Source: Albifimbria verrucaria (taxonomy: Eukaryota; Ascomycota; Sordariomycetes; Hypocreales; Stachybotryaceae). From it: a stretch of DNA of 64,000 nucleotides. Of this stretch, positions 25,879-38,232 are shown piece by piece. Position 1 is the stretch's first letter. Each line of letters starts with the position of its first letter. Both the position numbers and the translations under genes were made by a program. A model generated the notes under the pieces. It searched no databases, was not told where the DNA came from, and saw only the letters and a list, made by a program, of their open reading frames with translations. The stretch is taken from assembly GCA_020081605.1 (NCBI GenBank), contig JAHREC010000009.1, positions 5,208,001 through 5,272,000 on the forward strand. The letters are read 5' to 3'.

Positions 25879-26644
25879 CTAAGGAAGTGGTGTCAATCGC
25901 TTTCGAGTTTCTTTGGGACAATTTGTAGCGGTAACGGTCCATCCACCATATCCAGTTGAACAGTTAATGCACGAGGTCCTTGTCGGGCATTCCTTAATGG
26001 TCTTGGTAACCACTCTTGCAGCACTTGTACAACCGCACGGCAAAGTGATGAGACCTATTATATTAGAAATTTGATGCAAATTGAGCTTAAAGGTATATTT
26101 ACCATCTGCAATGCACATGAATTCGCTCGAGCACTCAAAAGCACAGCCGTCCTGGATACCGAGATTCTCCCTCACGGTAACTGTTGGCGTACATACGGTT
26201 CCACTTGGACTTGTAGTAGATCTTGTTAAGGTTGGCTTCTTTGATATTGTTAATGTTGAAGTTGATGCCGATGCTGATCTTGAGGTTGATGTTGGCGTTA
26301 CTATAATGAACGAAGTACCAGCACATCCTCCCGGGCAACGGCCACCACAGTCATAACCTGTATACACAGTAGGGATTGGAAAAGGGCAACGGCTCTCAAG
26401 CGTGATTAAAGAGAGCGCATAACACATAGGTCGTATGCAAGTAGAGCAAACCTTGGTGGTTGAGGTGACGGTTGGACATGAGCTAACAGAACCTGCGACT
26501 GGGTTAGGAAGAATCTAGATATAAGCGAAGCAGATTCGCCCCACGAAAAAATTCAACTTACTCGAAATAGTTGTTGGGGGTTCCGGTAGGAGTATGTGTA
26601 GATACCACAAGGGTAGAGGTAATAAGACTAGTCAGACAAGTCAT
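25879..26644 (-). CDS. Small cysteine-rich, probably secreted protein
   Basis: The chain starts MTCLTSLITSTLVVSTHTP at 26644. It then has a Cys-rich part (SSCPTVTST, CSTCIRPMCY, YDCGGRCPGGCAG) and a Ser/Thr-rich linker (TPTSTSRSASASTSTLT) that may be O-glycosylated. The C-terminal module reads GIQDGCAFECSSEFMCIADG, LPCGCTSAARVVTKT, CPTRTSCINCSTGYGGWTVT. A phase-1 intron at 26055-26102 splits IADG from LITLPCGC. The same module, with the intron at the same position and phase, recurs at 63108-63474. The exon 1 to exon 2 junction needs two extra C residues in the CCCCC run near 26575, so the N-terminus is provisional. Modules with this CGC/CxxC spacing are common in small secreted proteins of plant-associated fungi. 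A role in host or surface interaction is inference only. Confidence 0.7.
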
Positions 26645-27741
26645 ATTGATGTTGCGGAAATGTTAACTAGCTGGGTGAAATATCGATAGTGGATAAATGA
26701 AATAAAGAAGGAAGGATAAGGAAACATTTTATAGCCCAGCAAGTTTGCTCAAGCTGGAATCTTCTGATGCAACGTTAGATGTATGGCCGATGTGATTCAA
26801 AGCTGACAGGATGGAAGTGACACACTGACTTACCACTCATTCAGATAATACGAGGTTTGGGAATGCAGCGAGAGGGGCTTCAGTTCAGCTCTTCGTAAAT
26901 AGGAAAAATCTCCAGGAATTTGTTCAGCTAAGCGGTTAATCGGCTCCGATCAAATCCTGTGGCTGGAATGCACATCCACCAATCTTAAGGTCAAAGCGAA
27001 GAAGTGTGGTCTCAAAAACAGTTTAATCAGGGAAATTTTACATTGCAATTGTGTGAATCATTAGGACAACCAAGCAGAGCTTTAGCGCATAGCCTAACGG
27101 CCTGGGTTCAATCTATCCCGTTGTGTTATGTAACAGAAGGTTATCAGAATTACTAGAATGTCCAGTCCTCTATTATTTGTTTACAAATGCAATGTAAATT
27201 TGTGATTAGCACTATCATGGTTTGGCAAACAAAGTGTTAAGCACTTGTCGAACCCGCTCTGACTAGAAGATGCAGCTTGGATAAGAGTTCAGGCAAGGCA
27301 ATCCCAATTTCGGCGAATGAGATGGATGCAAAGTTGTAGCTATAGCATAATTTTATGAAACTCGTTCCTGTCACAAACAAATGCTGTGGTAGGAGGGCTA
27401 ATCATGCCATATCCAGATCATCAAATACCCAAAACCAAGGCCGGATGATGGGAGGAGTTACTCAAAGCCATGATCGAAGAATGTTTACATCTCGCTGAAT
27501 TCACGTTGATAGTTTACCACATTTGTCGCAAGACAAAATTAAGAAATTCCAACTAGAAATGTTATGATCGATTCCTATGAAACAGTGGAAAATATATGTG
27601 GTAGTGATAGGAGAGGATTGTACTATAGATGAAGACTGTCCATAATGGGTTCCATGTGTACCTGGCCAAAGGCAAACACCACTGGTACAAACTTCTGAAT
27701 CTCAATAGAGATTATTATTAGGATAACATACACCGCTCACA
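26645..27741. other. AT-rich intergenic
   Basis: No gene is supported. The sequence is AT-rich without long open frames. A tRNA-like fragment near 27.09-27.12 kb was examined and does not fold as a tRNA. Confidence 0.5.
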
Positions 27742-28605
27742 TCAACCGAATGCGACATGCCATCGCAGAACGATCGCCTTCCACACCAATCCATGCAACG
27801 ATCTTGACGCTGGATTTTCCAGAATATAGTCTTCCAGTCTTTCTTCGGTATAGAATGTGGTCACTTGTTCTGGAGACGGATGGCCGCTTGCCTCGGCGTT
27901 GACGAATCCCACTGTGATGAGTAGATGGACAAACCAGAGCCTAATTCCTAGGCTCTGGCCTCCTGATGCTTTGTGCTCTTCCTTTCTTCTCGTGTAAGAT
28001 TTGGCTAGGGTCTTGAGGGTGACAGGGCCACCTTCTGCATCATCTAGCATGGCTTGCAACACTAGCAGAAATAGTCAGTCATGGAACTATCTAGTCGTAC
28101 TGTTGAAGTAGCTCGAGGAGAAGTTGGGCATAGTTGGGCATACTGTGAGGTTGAAGAGTGTAATTGTCGCCGTGTCGAAAATCTAGACGTGTCATAGAGC
28201 GATCATGCTCTACAAGATTATGCTTCCGAGTATCAACAAGGTCGAACGTTCCGTCTTTGCGCACTAAAGGCTTGATGCTATTTGCTAAGGCGTGGGCAAC
28301 AGTTCCCGTCATATGCAGGGCCTCCATCAAGGCGGCCTCCAATCGGGGCAAGGTAATATTCTTTCCATCTCGAGGCCTTCACATTATAGTTTGTGAGAAG
28401 CGAGTTTATGTCAATTAGTCTGAATGGTGGCTTACAGATATCCCTGGTTGGTGAGCGCATTGAGGCCTGGGCACGGCGCCCGGTCGGCTATGTTAAGTCT
28501 AATGTATGAATGGTCTTCTTTTCGAATCTTCTTCGCTTCTTCATCCCTTAGTTTGGATCGGAAGCTGAAAATAGCTTCAAGGACGTCGAAAAATCCAAAA
28601 TGCAT
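27742..28605 (-). CDS. Heme-thiolate peroxidase (chloroperoxidase/aromatic peroxygenase family)
   Basis: A gene of about 245 codons. It starts MHFGFFDVLEAIFSF and carries the diagnostic motif APCPGLNALTNQGYLPRDG, in which the Cys of PCP is the axial heme ligand. An intron splits YL from PRDG. The distal acid-base site reads EHDRSMTR, close to the family's EHD-S pattern, followed by LDFRHGD. The C-terminal half (LAKSYTRRKEEHKASGG, LRLWFVHLL, TTFYTEERLEDYILEN) is typical of short family members. A second short intron lies around 28.06-28.09 kb, and the frame there is off by one base. No signal peptide is clear, which is common in short unspecific peroxygenases. The reaction is hydroperoxide-dependent hydroxylation, epoxidation or halogenation. 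It is divergent from the alpha-dioxygenase-like gene. Confidence 0.88.
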
Positions 28606-29234
28606 GATTTCTTAGAGTGTAATGCGTACGGTGGACGGATTTCAGGAGCAGAAATCAAGCCCGGCATTTCACACGCCTTGTAAACCATGTTCCATAGTCA
28701 CTTTATATGATCGTCCCAAAGCCTCTGGCCTCAGCCAGCCTTGGATCAATTGTGGCTGCAACTAAACGATCCGAGCACCGGGCATGGGGTGTCCAAACGT
28801 CAAAGCTGAACAAGTGCTGATCATAATTGAGACGGGCTGCCCATAATTGGCGTAGTGAGAACGCCGCAATGTCTTTCCGAGCTCTCGCCCATCACAATGA
28901 TTCGAAACCGTAAGCTTATCGGAAAGGCTCGCGAACCACAGACGCCTTGGGAAGTTCTATTGTCTCAGCCCCTCGGACAAGGCTGCGGATAAGCTGATGA
29001 AACCCTCCACAAGTTGTTATCGGCCCGCGTGAGCATATTGCGACATGGGGGTCCTGTCAGCACTCATAGGAGAATGCAACACAATGATTCAATCACATGG
29101 CAATCTTCTTTGGGAGATGCCTGTCTTGATAAGCCTGCTGGCGCGTCTTTTGTATTTGATGATATGCTTTCCTCCTCGAAAATGCCTTTGCTGAGTAGGC
29201 CTGTTCCTATTGATCTCACCTCACAGAATTCATC
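28606..29234. promoter_or_regulatory. Shared promoter interval between peroxygenase and dioxygenase
   Basis: These 629 bp separate two divergently transcribed heme-enzyme genes, so they must contain both promoters. I see no coding exon. Co-regulation is suggested only by the head-to-head layout; no specific factor site is claimed. Confidence 0.5.
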
Positions 29235-31282
29235 ATGAGCCAAGATCCAAAGCCCAATTTCCAACCTTCTCTTTTGAGCGGGCGGGCATTTCTACATTCC
29301 GTTTCATAAATAAATATGTGCCTTGGTTCAAGCTCCCTCATATAATAGGCGCTTTGAACCTGGGCGTCCTCAGAATCGAGCTTCGCGGTTTAAATCTTCA
29401 CGATGGCTATGCGTCGACTGCTGCTCAAGGAACGCCTCAGACGGAGCCTCTGACAGATGAAAGATATCTAACTGCACGGCATTCGGATGGCAAGTTCAAC
29501 TCGTTGGAGCTCCCGCGCATGGGCTGCACTGGTCTCCGGCTTGGCCGTAACTTTCCACGGGAAAATTGTCAGAAACCGACCGAGGAAGAGCTCTGGACGC
29601 CAAACCCCAGAATTGTCAGCGAGCGGTTCATGGCACGGAAACCAGGCGGCTTCATCCCAGCAACCACCCTGAATCTGCTCGCCGCAGCTTGGATCCAGTT
29701 TCAGACTCACGATTGGTTCAATCACGAGATAGTGAGATACAACGCACCTGTGAATCCACGTTGCTGCAAAACTAACCACACTGCATGTTTTAGGAGGAAG
29801 ACAAATTTGATATTCCGTTACCCCTCACGACACCTGGCCCGGACATAAGATGACGCTTCCGAAAACTAAGCCAGATGCTGTTCTTGATCCATCAGATCTC
29901 AAATGCCCCGGATATCAAAATAAAAACACAGCTTGGTGGGACGGTTCGCAGATTTACGGATCTACCGAGGCCATTACTGCCGAGCTTCGTGCAAAGGACC
30001 CAGATGGAAAACTGCACCTCAATAAAAACGGCCTCGTCAGCACCCTGCCGCAGGATGAGCATGGCAATCTCCTTACGGGCTTTCAAGACAATTTCTGGGT
30101 TGGCTTGTATATTCTTCATACCCTATTTGCTCTCGAGCACAACGCTATATGTGATATGTTTCGAAAGTCATATCCTGATTGGACTGGGTAAGCATATGTA
30201 TGACGTTTGGGTCTCACATAAGCGCTGACAGAAACATAGTGACCAAATATTCGACAAGGCTAGGCTGGTGAACTCAGCTCTGATGGCTAAGATCCACACG
30301 GTAGAATGGACGCCAGCCATCTTGGCCCACCCCATCCTGAAAATCAGCATGAATACCAACTGGTGGGGTCTTGTCGGCGAAGGCTTAACGAAAGCATTAG
30401 GGCGCATTTCTAAATCAAGCGAAATCATCTCAGGTATTCCAGGTTCCGGGGTTGATCATGATGGCGTCCCTTATAGTCTTACGGAAGAATTCGTGTCCGT
30501 ATACAGGATGCACTCTCTCATACCAGGTAAGTTCCGGTTCCTCTGGGATTACTTAGCATTCAATTCTCACAAAAGACAGACAACATCGCTTTCTTCGACG
30601 TTAAGCAAGGTGTTCACAAGATGACCACTCCAACGGTAGATCTCACGTTTCAGGAGCCCAGAAGCCTTTCAAGGAGGGCTTGTCCTTTGCGGACACGTTT
30701 TACTCCTTTGGTGTTAACTACCCTGGCGCTATCACAAACAACAACTATCCAGACTTTCTACGTGACTTGAAGACCCCTGATGGACTCCATCGCGACTTGG
30801 GTACCGTGGACATCCTGCGTGACCGTGAGCGGGGTGTTCCTCGTTACTGCGAGTTTAGGAGACTGCTCCGAATGAGTGTACCAAAAACCTTTGAAGAGCT
30901 CACTGGTGGTAATAAAGAGCTGGCTGCCGAGCTTTCGGAGGTATACGAAGGCAAGATTGAACTGGTCGACGCTCTTGTCGGCTCTCACAGCGAGCCTGTT
31001 ATTCCCGGATTTGGATTCAGCGAAACGGCTTTCCGCATTTTCATTGTGATGGCATCGAGGCGCTTGAAGAGTGACCGATTTATCGCTGGTCAGTGGAACA
31101 CCAAAATGTACACCAAGGAAGGCTTCGACTGGGTCCAAAACTCCACGATGAAAGACGTGCTGCTCAGACACTTCCCTGAGCTCAAAGATACTCTGAAGGA
31201 TAGCAAGAACGCCTTTGCGCCATGGACTAAGATAGGAGAGACGGCCAAATATACGGGTGTGGAGACAACAGCGCCGAAATAA
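29235..31282 (+). CDS. Alpha-dioxygenase-like heme peroxidase (fatty-acid oxygenase)
   Basis: The product is about 620 residues of the animal-type heme peroxidase superfamily, closest in layout to plant and fungal alpha-dioxygenases. Visible elements are FRFINKYVPWFKLPHIIGAL and LNLHDGY, then the distal heme His in QFQTHDWFNHE. These are followed by NTAWWDGSQIYGS, GLVSTLPQDEHGNLL, LHTLFALEHNAICDMF, KIHTVEWTPAIL, and the proximal heme His in FVSVYRMHSLIPD. The C-terminal part has FGVNYPGAITNNNYP, RDRERGVPRYCEFRR, GFGFSETAFRIFIVMASRRL and ends TGVETTAPK. Introns lie at about 29733-29791, 30189-30239 and 30526-30580. Missing bases at 29272-29275 (T4), 29821-29824 (C4) and 30653-30654 (GG) break the frame. 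Alpha-dioxygenases add oxygen at C2 of fatty acids to give 2-hydroperoxides. No separate P450 domain follows, unlike the Ppo-type diol synthases. Confidence 0.88.
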
Positions 31283-31600
31283 TTTTAAGACAGGCATGGT
31301 TTCGAGGGAATTTCATTTTAGATATCAAGAGCTTGCTTTGGTAAAAGGTTCTACTTTAATCAGGTCAGCTGCGTGGTTAGATCATGGCTACAGCACAGAT
31401 AAATCTTTAGTTTCTCCATACATCAGACAGATTTCCAATATTTTCCTTACATGGGCTTCGCTATCTCGGCATGTATTCTAATAAATTATCTGCGGTTCTC
31501 TTTTACAAAGTTGTTACAAGGCTAACACCTCACCCACGAGAAAAAGACACAGAGCCGGGCCTTTCAACACCTTCATACCTCGGTTTAGACCAGTCGCTTA

Positions 31601-32450
31601 TCACAAGCTTTGGCGTATGGGTCTGTTGCACTTGGTTGTGTTCAAGCTGTTGACGATGAAATCCACACTGGGATCAATCCACTCAGGAAAAATATAGACC
31701 AGATGGTAGTAGAAGCAGGGCCCTCCTTCACAAACCTATAGTACAATTCAACGTCAGTGAGCCGGTCATTGTTCCAGTCCCAAACGAACTTACTGGGTCC
31801 CCAGGTGCGCAGTTTTGTAGCAGTTTAGGCCGTAGCGCCTCCGGGAAAAGTCTACCATTCTTCAAATATGGATCTCCAAACATAACCAAGGCCTTTATCT
31901 TAGGATACAGTGACTCTGGCAATCTCTCAGTGGCCAAGTGCATCACACTGGCACCCTGAGAGTAGCCAACGAGGGCGAACCTCTGGCGAGGGCACTTGGT
32001 ACTCTGGCTAGTCAGGCGGTTCACCACGTCGCTGACACCCTGTAGAGTGCTGCTGGGGTTATCCGAACTTGCAGGATACTTTTTATTGTCAGTAGGATCT
32101 CACGGAGGCTGAGGAATACTTACCTGAACAGGGTAGCCTTGAACACCATCCAAGAGTTTGGTGACGTTGCTCACTACTGGGTCTCCAACCACGACGCCAT
32201 ATTTACCATCAGGTTCAAAGCTGATTTCGCTCGTGCCACGCGCTTGAAATGTCAGTTGGGTTTCTACCTAATGGACAAATGGAGCATACTTACCAACTAG
32301 GATCTCATAGTCGGAACATCCTTGCGGAATATCTTCCGGGCGCTGTGGAACCGGAGGTCCGAGTTCAAAAGGAGGTAGAGGCGGACAGTCCTGACAGGCA
32401 ACTAAACCTACTCCAAGGTAGTACAAATAAACAACGTGTCGGTAGAGCAT
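31601..32450 (-). CDS. Secreted cutinase-family serine esterase
   Basis: The protein has about 225 residues in four exons with a clean frame. The N-terminus MLYRHVVYLYYLGVGLVACQ is a signal peptide. CSDYEILVARGTSE opens the alpha/beta-hydrolase core. The nucleophile elbow is FALVGYSQGASVMHLA (Ser of GYSQG). The acid and base are placed as expected in NCAPGDPVCEGG (Asp) and YYHLVYI (His). The family's paired Cys residues are present (CSDY, KCPRQRF, NCAPGDPVC). Three introns of about 45-60 bp separate the exons. Cutinases and the related acetylxylan esterases hydrolyse cutin polyester or hemicellulose acetyl groups; sequence alone does not choose between them. It is convergent with the alpha-dioxygenase-like gene, with 318 bp between the stops. 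Confidence 0.88.
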
Positions 32451-33650
32451 TTCAGGTAGCTGCTAAGATGCTCGTCTTATGTGGACTGAGTATGTGTGAA
32501 ACTTCAAAGACCTGATTTAAAGAGGCTTCAGGAAATGCTTCACAAAAATAGGTCAAGGCGAACTGATGACCCAGACCATAGAACTAGCCCGGTCTGAAGG
32601 AGTAGGAGATCAGAGGAACTCACTTACTCACACTCTCGCCTATTATATATTGACAAGTCCTTGCAGATCAAGTATACCTGGGGTAACGCTAGCAATGTTT
32701 GCTCTTTTAGAAACGTAATAAATGCATCAGAGCCCTCGGCTCTGTAGTTGCTCAGCCCAGTCTGCCCGTGAACTGATCTAGCTAAACTCATGTCTGCAGG
32801 CAGTTGCGTCCCGGCCTCCTGTTGGCTGTCGTATCAATATTGCTTTGTGATGCAGCGTAGCCAATTCGTCAGAGAGGCACGGTCTAAGAGGTTCCAACGA
32901 TTGAGATACCAAAACCGGGTCTATCACCGGGCGGTCGCGACACTTACTGAGTTCGGCCAAGCTGGCTCAACAAAAGACACATGGCGCACTAGCCTCGTAT
33001 GCAGTGGTGGGCGAGGCGATTGGTTGTATCCTGGCGGTAATGCATGGGAAATGCAGCCAAGCAGCCTCTACCAGAGTCCGATTGCTGCGCGTCGGTGGAT
33101 GTGCCTCCAAAGAAGAGGAGACTTTATCCAAGACGTATGCTTTGCAAACTCATAGGCTAATCGGAGTAAAGCCTTGCCATTACGAGAAAAAGAAACTGAC
33201 ATTTATTCAGAAAGCATTCGCGAGACAGGAGTATTTCTGTAATTGTGTAGATGGACAAAGGACTCGCTTGTGCTACCCCTGCCCTATAAATGCTTGACAG
33301 TTTTCTGCAGCTAGCATTTGAAGTCACCTGCTCATTCACATGAAGGCTTGAGCCGAGAATATCCTCCTGCTAACAATAGTTTGTACTAGAGAAACACATT
33401 CCTGCGAGCTGTCCCAGATATGCGATCCAAGACCTACGTATTGTCCTGACCAAATGAAGTGGTTTGAGCCGGAGCATAGATGGAACAAGTGAATTCGTTA
33501 TTGAACAACGAACTGAACATGACTATAGTGAAGGTTAGATCAACATAAGCAGCCTGGCTAGAGCCCCATCTATCCTGGAGGGCTAGCTATGGGATTCGCT
33601 AAGGGCGGGGTCGACTCGGAAATGCCTCCTCCATACAATGCGACCCTACC
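32451..33650. other. Intergenic
   Basis: No coding region is supported between the cutinase start and the HET gene start. Open stretches here are short, without domain motifs or splice support. Confidence 0.5.
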
Positions 33651-35597
33651 ATGGGTGAGCCCGATCGAGATAGCGACAATGGCGATGTGACGAAGCGAAT
33701 ATGCCATGTTTGTAAAGATCTGGGTGAGTCGCTACCTTTGCAACAGGGTCTGCCTTTGAGGATTATTTTGCAGCAATCTGCGACTGGCTGTTCCACTTGC
33801 CAAATAATTAGCGAGGCCGTCCTGGCTGTTGGTGACGATGAAGATGAGCTGGGAGACCTCGTCATTGGGTGGGATATGATGCGGATTGAGGGATGTCGCG
33901 TCGTCGTGGGTAGCGCTGATACAGGACAATTCGTATATGGCATCGATGTGTATAGTACATTAACCAGTATGTCCCTTCGGCGCCTCTAGGCTGGCTTCAC
34001 GGGCATGCGACTACGAGCACCTGGGTTGCCGGTTCCATAACACAATGCTAATACATGTGCAGGTCAGCAAGTACCATGGCGCGCCGCTAGACACTCAGAA
34101 CAGGCATTGGAGGTGTCTGGAGATACCAGCTCGGATGCAGCTATGAAGACGATTCAGCGCTGGATGAACACATGTTCTCGCGACCATTCTTGCCAACCGC
34201 AATTGGACTCCATACTTCCCACAAGACTATTGGATGTCAGCAACCCCGAGCGTGTATTCCTACACTCGTCAAAGCCAGATGAAAAAGGCATATATGCTTG
34301 TTTGAGTCATTGCTGGGGCATCTCTCAGACTCTCCGCACTACGACAAGCAACATACATGAACATGAAAACGGCATTCCTCGTGATGAATTGCCAACCGTC
34401 TTCCAAGACGCCATCACAGTGGTGTCAAGGTTGGACATTCGATATCTGTGGATCGACTCGCTCTGCATCATTCAGGACTCGGCACAAGATTGGCAGAGTC
34501 AATCAGCGAAAATGGCCGATATTTATGCAAATGGCACGATAACGATAGCAGCATCGCTCGCATCAGGCGATGATGAGCGTTTATATGCTACGACTCCTGA
34601 CTTGCATATCTCTCGGCCCATCGAGACAAACACATTCCGCGGCATCAATGCACGTAGGACACTGAAACACGGGCATGGAGATCAGCCCCTTCCGCTAATG
34701 CGCCGGGCATGGGTACTCCAAGAACGGCTCCTCTCTCCGCGGGTTGTTCACTTCACACACGAAGAGCTTATATGGGAATGCATGGAGAAGACGGCGTGCG
34801 AGTGCGGCTGCATCCGTTCGCTATGGTCTCCGGGGCACGTACCGTTTGACAAGGATCTGCTCTTCGATCAAGTACTCGCCAACGCTTCGAGAGGCGATGT
34901 TAGGACACGGTGGCGAAGCCTAGTCGAGGAGTATTCTCGGCTGGAGTTGACATTCGATCGTGATAGACTGTCTGCTGTATCAGGAGCAGCTCGGAAATTC
35001 TCTACGACTCTTACTTCCCGTTACCTAGCAGGTTTATGGGTAAACAGCTTGATCAGTGATCTGTTATGGGAGAGAAAGACACTGTCCAAGCCTCCGCGAA
35101 GACTGGCAACGTTGCCATCTTGGTCTTGGGCTTCGCTCGGCACAGAGGTGCTGTATGACAGATTCAGGGCAGAAGAGAATCTTGCAGTTGTTTTAGAGGC
35201 GTCCTGCTCTCTGTTAGACCCTAATGATGAGTTTGGAGAGGTACTAGGCGGCACAATTCACATCTCTGCTGTTCTGTTGCCGATTTCAGTCCCGGAGACA
35301 TCGCAGCATGGCCCAGTGCCTGTCAGCAGGCTCGATACTGTTACAAATGGCGCTTACACGGGTCAGCTTATCTTGGATGATCCAGACGAAGGGGTTAGGG
35401 AGCCGTTATTCTGCGCCCGGATGGCCTGGCGACACGAGGTTTACAGCGAGGGATCAGGGCAAAGCGTATGGCTTGCTCTCGCTTGTGTTGACGCGATGGA
35501 TCAAACATATCGACGCGTAGGATTGCTGAAAACTGATTCTGTAGACTGGGATGAAGACTCTCTTCCAGAGCCGCAATTTTTACAATTATATAATTGA
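33651..35597 (+). CDS. HET-domain (heterokaryon incompatibility) protein
   Basis: An intact two-exon gene of about 600 codons. Exon 1 has a small Cys motif (RICHVCKDLGESLPL, GCSTCQIISEAV). An intron at about 33971-34061 is followed by a region ending in CSRDHSCQPQ, typical of the segment just before the HET domain. HET-core motifs are ACLSHCWGISQTLRTT, RYLWIDSLCIIQDSAQDW and MADIYANGTITIAAS. The C-terminal half has RRAWVLQERLLSPRVVHF, YSRLELTFDRDRLSAVSG and LPSWSWASLGTEVLYDR, all standard for this large family. HET domains trigger cell death or growth arrest when incompatible strains fuse; the specificity of this member cannot be read. It is one of the few long genes here with no frame break. 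Confidence 0.93.
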
Positions 35598-35836
35598 GAG
35601 ACGAGGCTCGTAACTAGGCGCACCGAACGCATGTTCATAGTGATGAGCCTGGGCGCATGGTATGACCACCTAGTTTAGGGTAACCCGGTTTGACTTGTGG
35701 AATTCGTCCATAACATTGCCACACGTGACCTGGCGATGTCTCCGCGTCATTGGCTTCGCGTGTGGCGCGCAGCATGTGAATAAAATGCTTCACGGGCTGC
35801 AACGCCAGAGAGACCGAATCCAGGCCCGCCGCCAAC

Positions 35837-37880
35837 ATGGCCGCAGATGTAATCGATCTCATATCTTCGAGCCCACCGTCTCTACCACAGACGGCGCCTC
35901 CTCCGAGCGCGCAGCCTCCAGTGGACGCTGATACAGCAAGACACCAACAACGCCTGTCAAACTTCGTTGTCTTCTCTGACGATGATGTCGACGTCAATAT
36001 AACGGCTGAGGCGCCTCACGATGCGCCCCTTAACGAACCCAGTCCCAAGAGACGTCGCATTTCTCTAAGCCCCCGCGGCATGAGCCGCACCCTACGTCCC
36101 CGGTTCTCAGCACCACCAAGCCAAAGCGATCCAACGTCTTGGATCCAATAGAGTTCACCAGTTCTCCCGCTCCAGCCTCTCAAACAAGCCAACCCTTACC
36201 ATTACCACCATGTCGGCCAATCCAAGAGAAATCTTCAAGCAGGCTTCAATCCAAGTCCAAGTCGACAGTAGCGATGCAGCTGCCCTCGAGCGATTCCGAC
36301 CCCTTCGCCGATACCCTCCACCCGCACCACGACCTAGTGCAAAGCCGGTCTCGAAAGTTGACTGCGAACCCTCGTCAGATCCTTTTGCAAGCTCCCCAGA
36401 ACTCAGGCGAGAAACTCTGCGCAAACCGAATGTCACAAGCCCAAAGCCATTGTCCGCGATAAATAGCAATATTCCACATCAGTCGAGCAACCGGGTCCAG
36501 AGAAGTTTCGATAACATCTCCAGCTCTGCCCCGGAAATCTGCTCGTTTAGATCGTCTCCTCCTCCGTCCTCGAAGAAGAGCTGGGACGTGGATCCTGACG
36601 AGGTTATCAACCTTGACGACTCGGCCCCAGAGTCTGCCGACGAGCTGCCAGACATCACTCAGTTCGACTTGGCTCGGCCTTCCCGTCGCCCTCGATCGCC
36701 CTTACGCCGGTCACGCAGCGACGTGGTTTCCGGTAGCCGGACGAGAACAGAGAGGCCTGCTCCTACAAGACGGCCCGCTGCCGACAAGGCCCGTGAGCGC
36801 GAGGCCAAGACCGCTTCCAGGGAAGCAGAGAAGGAAAGGAAGCGCCTGGAAAGGGAAGAGATCAGGAATGCCAAGGCTCGGGACAAGGAGCGCGCCGCTG
36901 CGCTGGCAGAGGTGAACAAGGTTCGCACCGACAAAAAGGTCTCGACGCCTGAGATGATTGTAGATCTGCCCGCGGGGCTCAACGCTACGGTCAATGTGCA
37001 GGTCGAGACGTTACTGTGTGAGCTAGGCGTGGACCATACCACACGTCCCGGCCCTGTACCCAACGTTGTCCGATGGCGGCGAAAAGTGGCGAGCCGCTTC
37101 AATGAAGATGCAGGTTATTGGGTGCCAGTGCCGGTGTCAGTCGAAGATGAACGCCACGCGCTCGTCATAATCGTGGCCGATGAATTTGTCAACATGGCTT
37201 TACAAGGCGAGGTCGAGGCCCACGTTGCAAAGATGAGACGCCATTTTGCTGGCTGGCAGATCATCTATCTGTTGGAAGGGCTGACGCCTTGGATGCGCAA
37301 GAATCGCAACATCCGCAACAGACAGTTCACGTCGGGCGTGCGTTCCCAGGATTCATCAGCAGCGCCCGCTACGAACCGCAGGCCTCGGAGCGCGCCAGCC
37401 CAGGAGTACATCTCGGAAGACTTAATCGAGGATGCCCTCCTGGAACTGCAAGTGGTACACGACATGCTCATACATCACACCACACTCCCACTTGAGACCG
37501 CCCAGTGGATTACCATTTTCACGCAGCACATCTCCACCATCCCCTACAAGGCTCGCAAAGACCAAGCGACCCTTGGCGCGGGCTTCTGTATGGAGAGTGG
37601 GCAGGTCAGAACGGGCGACGACGCAGGGGACACATACGTCCGGATGCTGCAAGAGATTGTTCGCGTCACCGCGCCCATTGCATACGGCATCGCTGCGGAG
37701 TTCAGCACCGTCAGCAAGCTTGTCGCTGGATTGGAGACGGGCGGACCGCTCAGGCTGGAGGCCGTGAGGAAGAGCGCCAACAAAGACGGTGCATTTTCGG
37801 ATCGTACAATCGGACAGGCAGTCAGTCGGAGATTGCACAAGGTATTCACAGGCAGGGATGATGGGAGCACAGATGTATAA
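35837..37880 (+). CDS. eme1: Eme1/Mms4-like crossover junction endonuclease subunit
   Basis: This is a probable single-exon gene of about 680 codons. The N-terminus MAADVIDLISSSPPSLPQ is Ser/Pro-rich and disordered, with SSDSDPFAD and SSDPFASSP phospho-type repeats. A Lys/Arg/Glu-rich linker (REREAKTASREAEKERKR) leads into an ERCC4-type nuclease fold. Its features are EMIVDLPAGLNATVNVQVET, NVVRWRRKVASRFNEDAGYW, YLLEGLTPWMRKNRNIRNR and LVAGLETGGPLRLEAV. The catalytic ERK-DD residues of Mus81 are not evident, fitting Eme1 as the non-catalytic partner. Mus81-Eme1 cuts stalled forks and recombination intermediates. Missing bases near 36116 and at 36354-36356 split the N-terminal region over three frames; the rest is open. 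Confidence 0.82.
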
Positions 37881-38232
37881 ACGAAGCACAAGAGTAATGT
37901 TTTTATGATGAATTGTGATATTAATGTCTGCTTAAGTGGTAGCCCAAGTAGAAGCTAAAACATGGATAGCTACGAACAATGAGAGCACGAGACTATGAGC
38001 TGATGCCCAAGAAGATGATACCTGAAATAGTCATGTTAGCAATTTGTTGGCAAACACCAAGTGCAATGATAAACAAGACTGATTTAAATGAAGCATTCAG
38101 ACAGCGGTTGGACAAAAGTGTTTCCACATTGTAATTTCGGTACAGGTCTGTGAAAATTTGTTCTCTCATCACTAGCTTCGGGGAGGGGACGTGCTGTGCG
38201 GACAACATGAAGAGAAAATGTAGACATACCTA

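Noticed and set aside
27085..27125. tRNA-like stretch with GGGTTCAATC and an A-box-like TAGCGCATAGCC
   Set aside because: The two boxes are only about ten bases apart, the T-stem does not pair and no acceptor stem can be formed. Not a tRNA.
32790..33297. Plus-strand frames of about 100-120 codons
   Set aside because: No domain, no splice signals, composition like the surrounding non-coding DNA.
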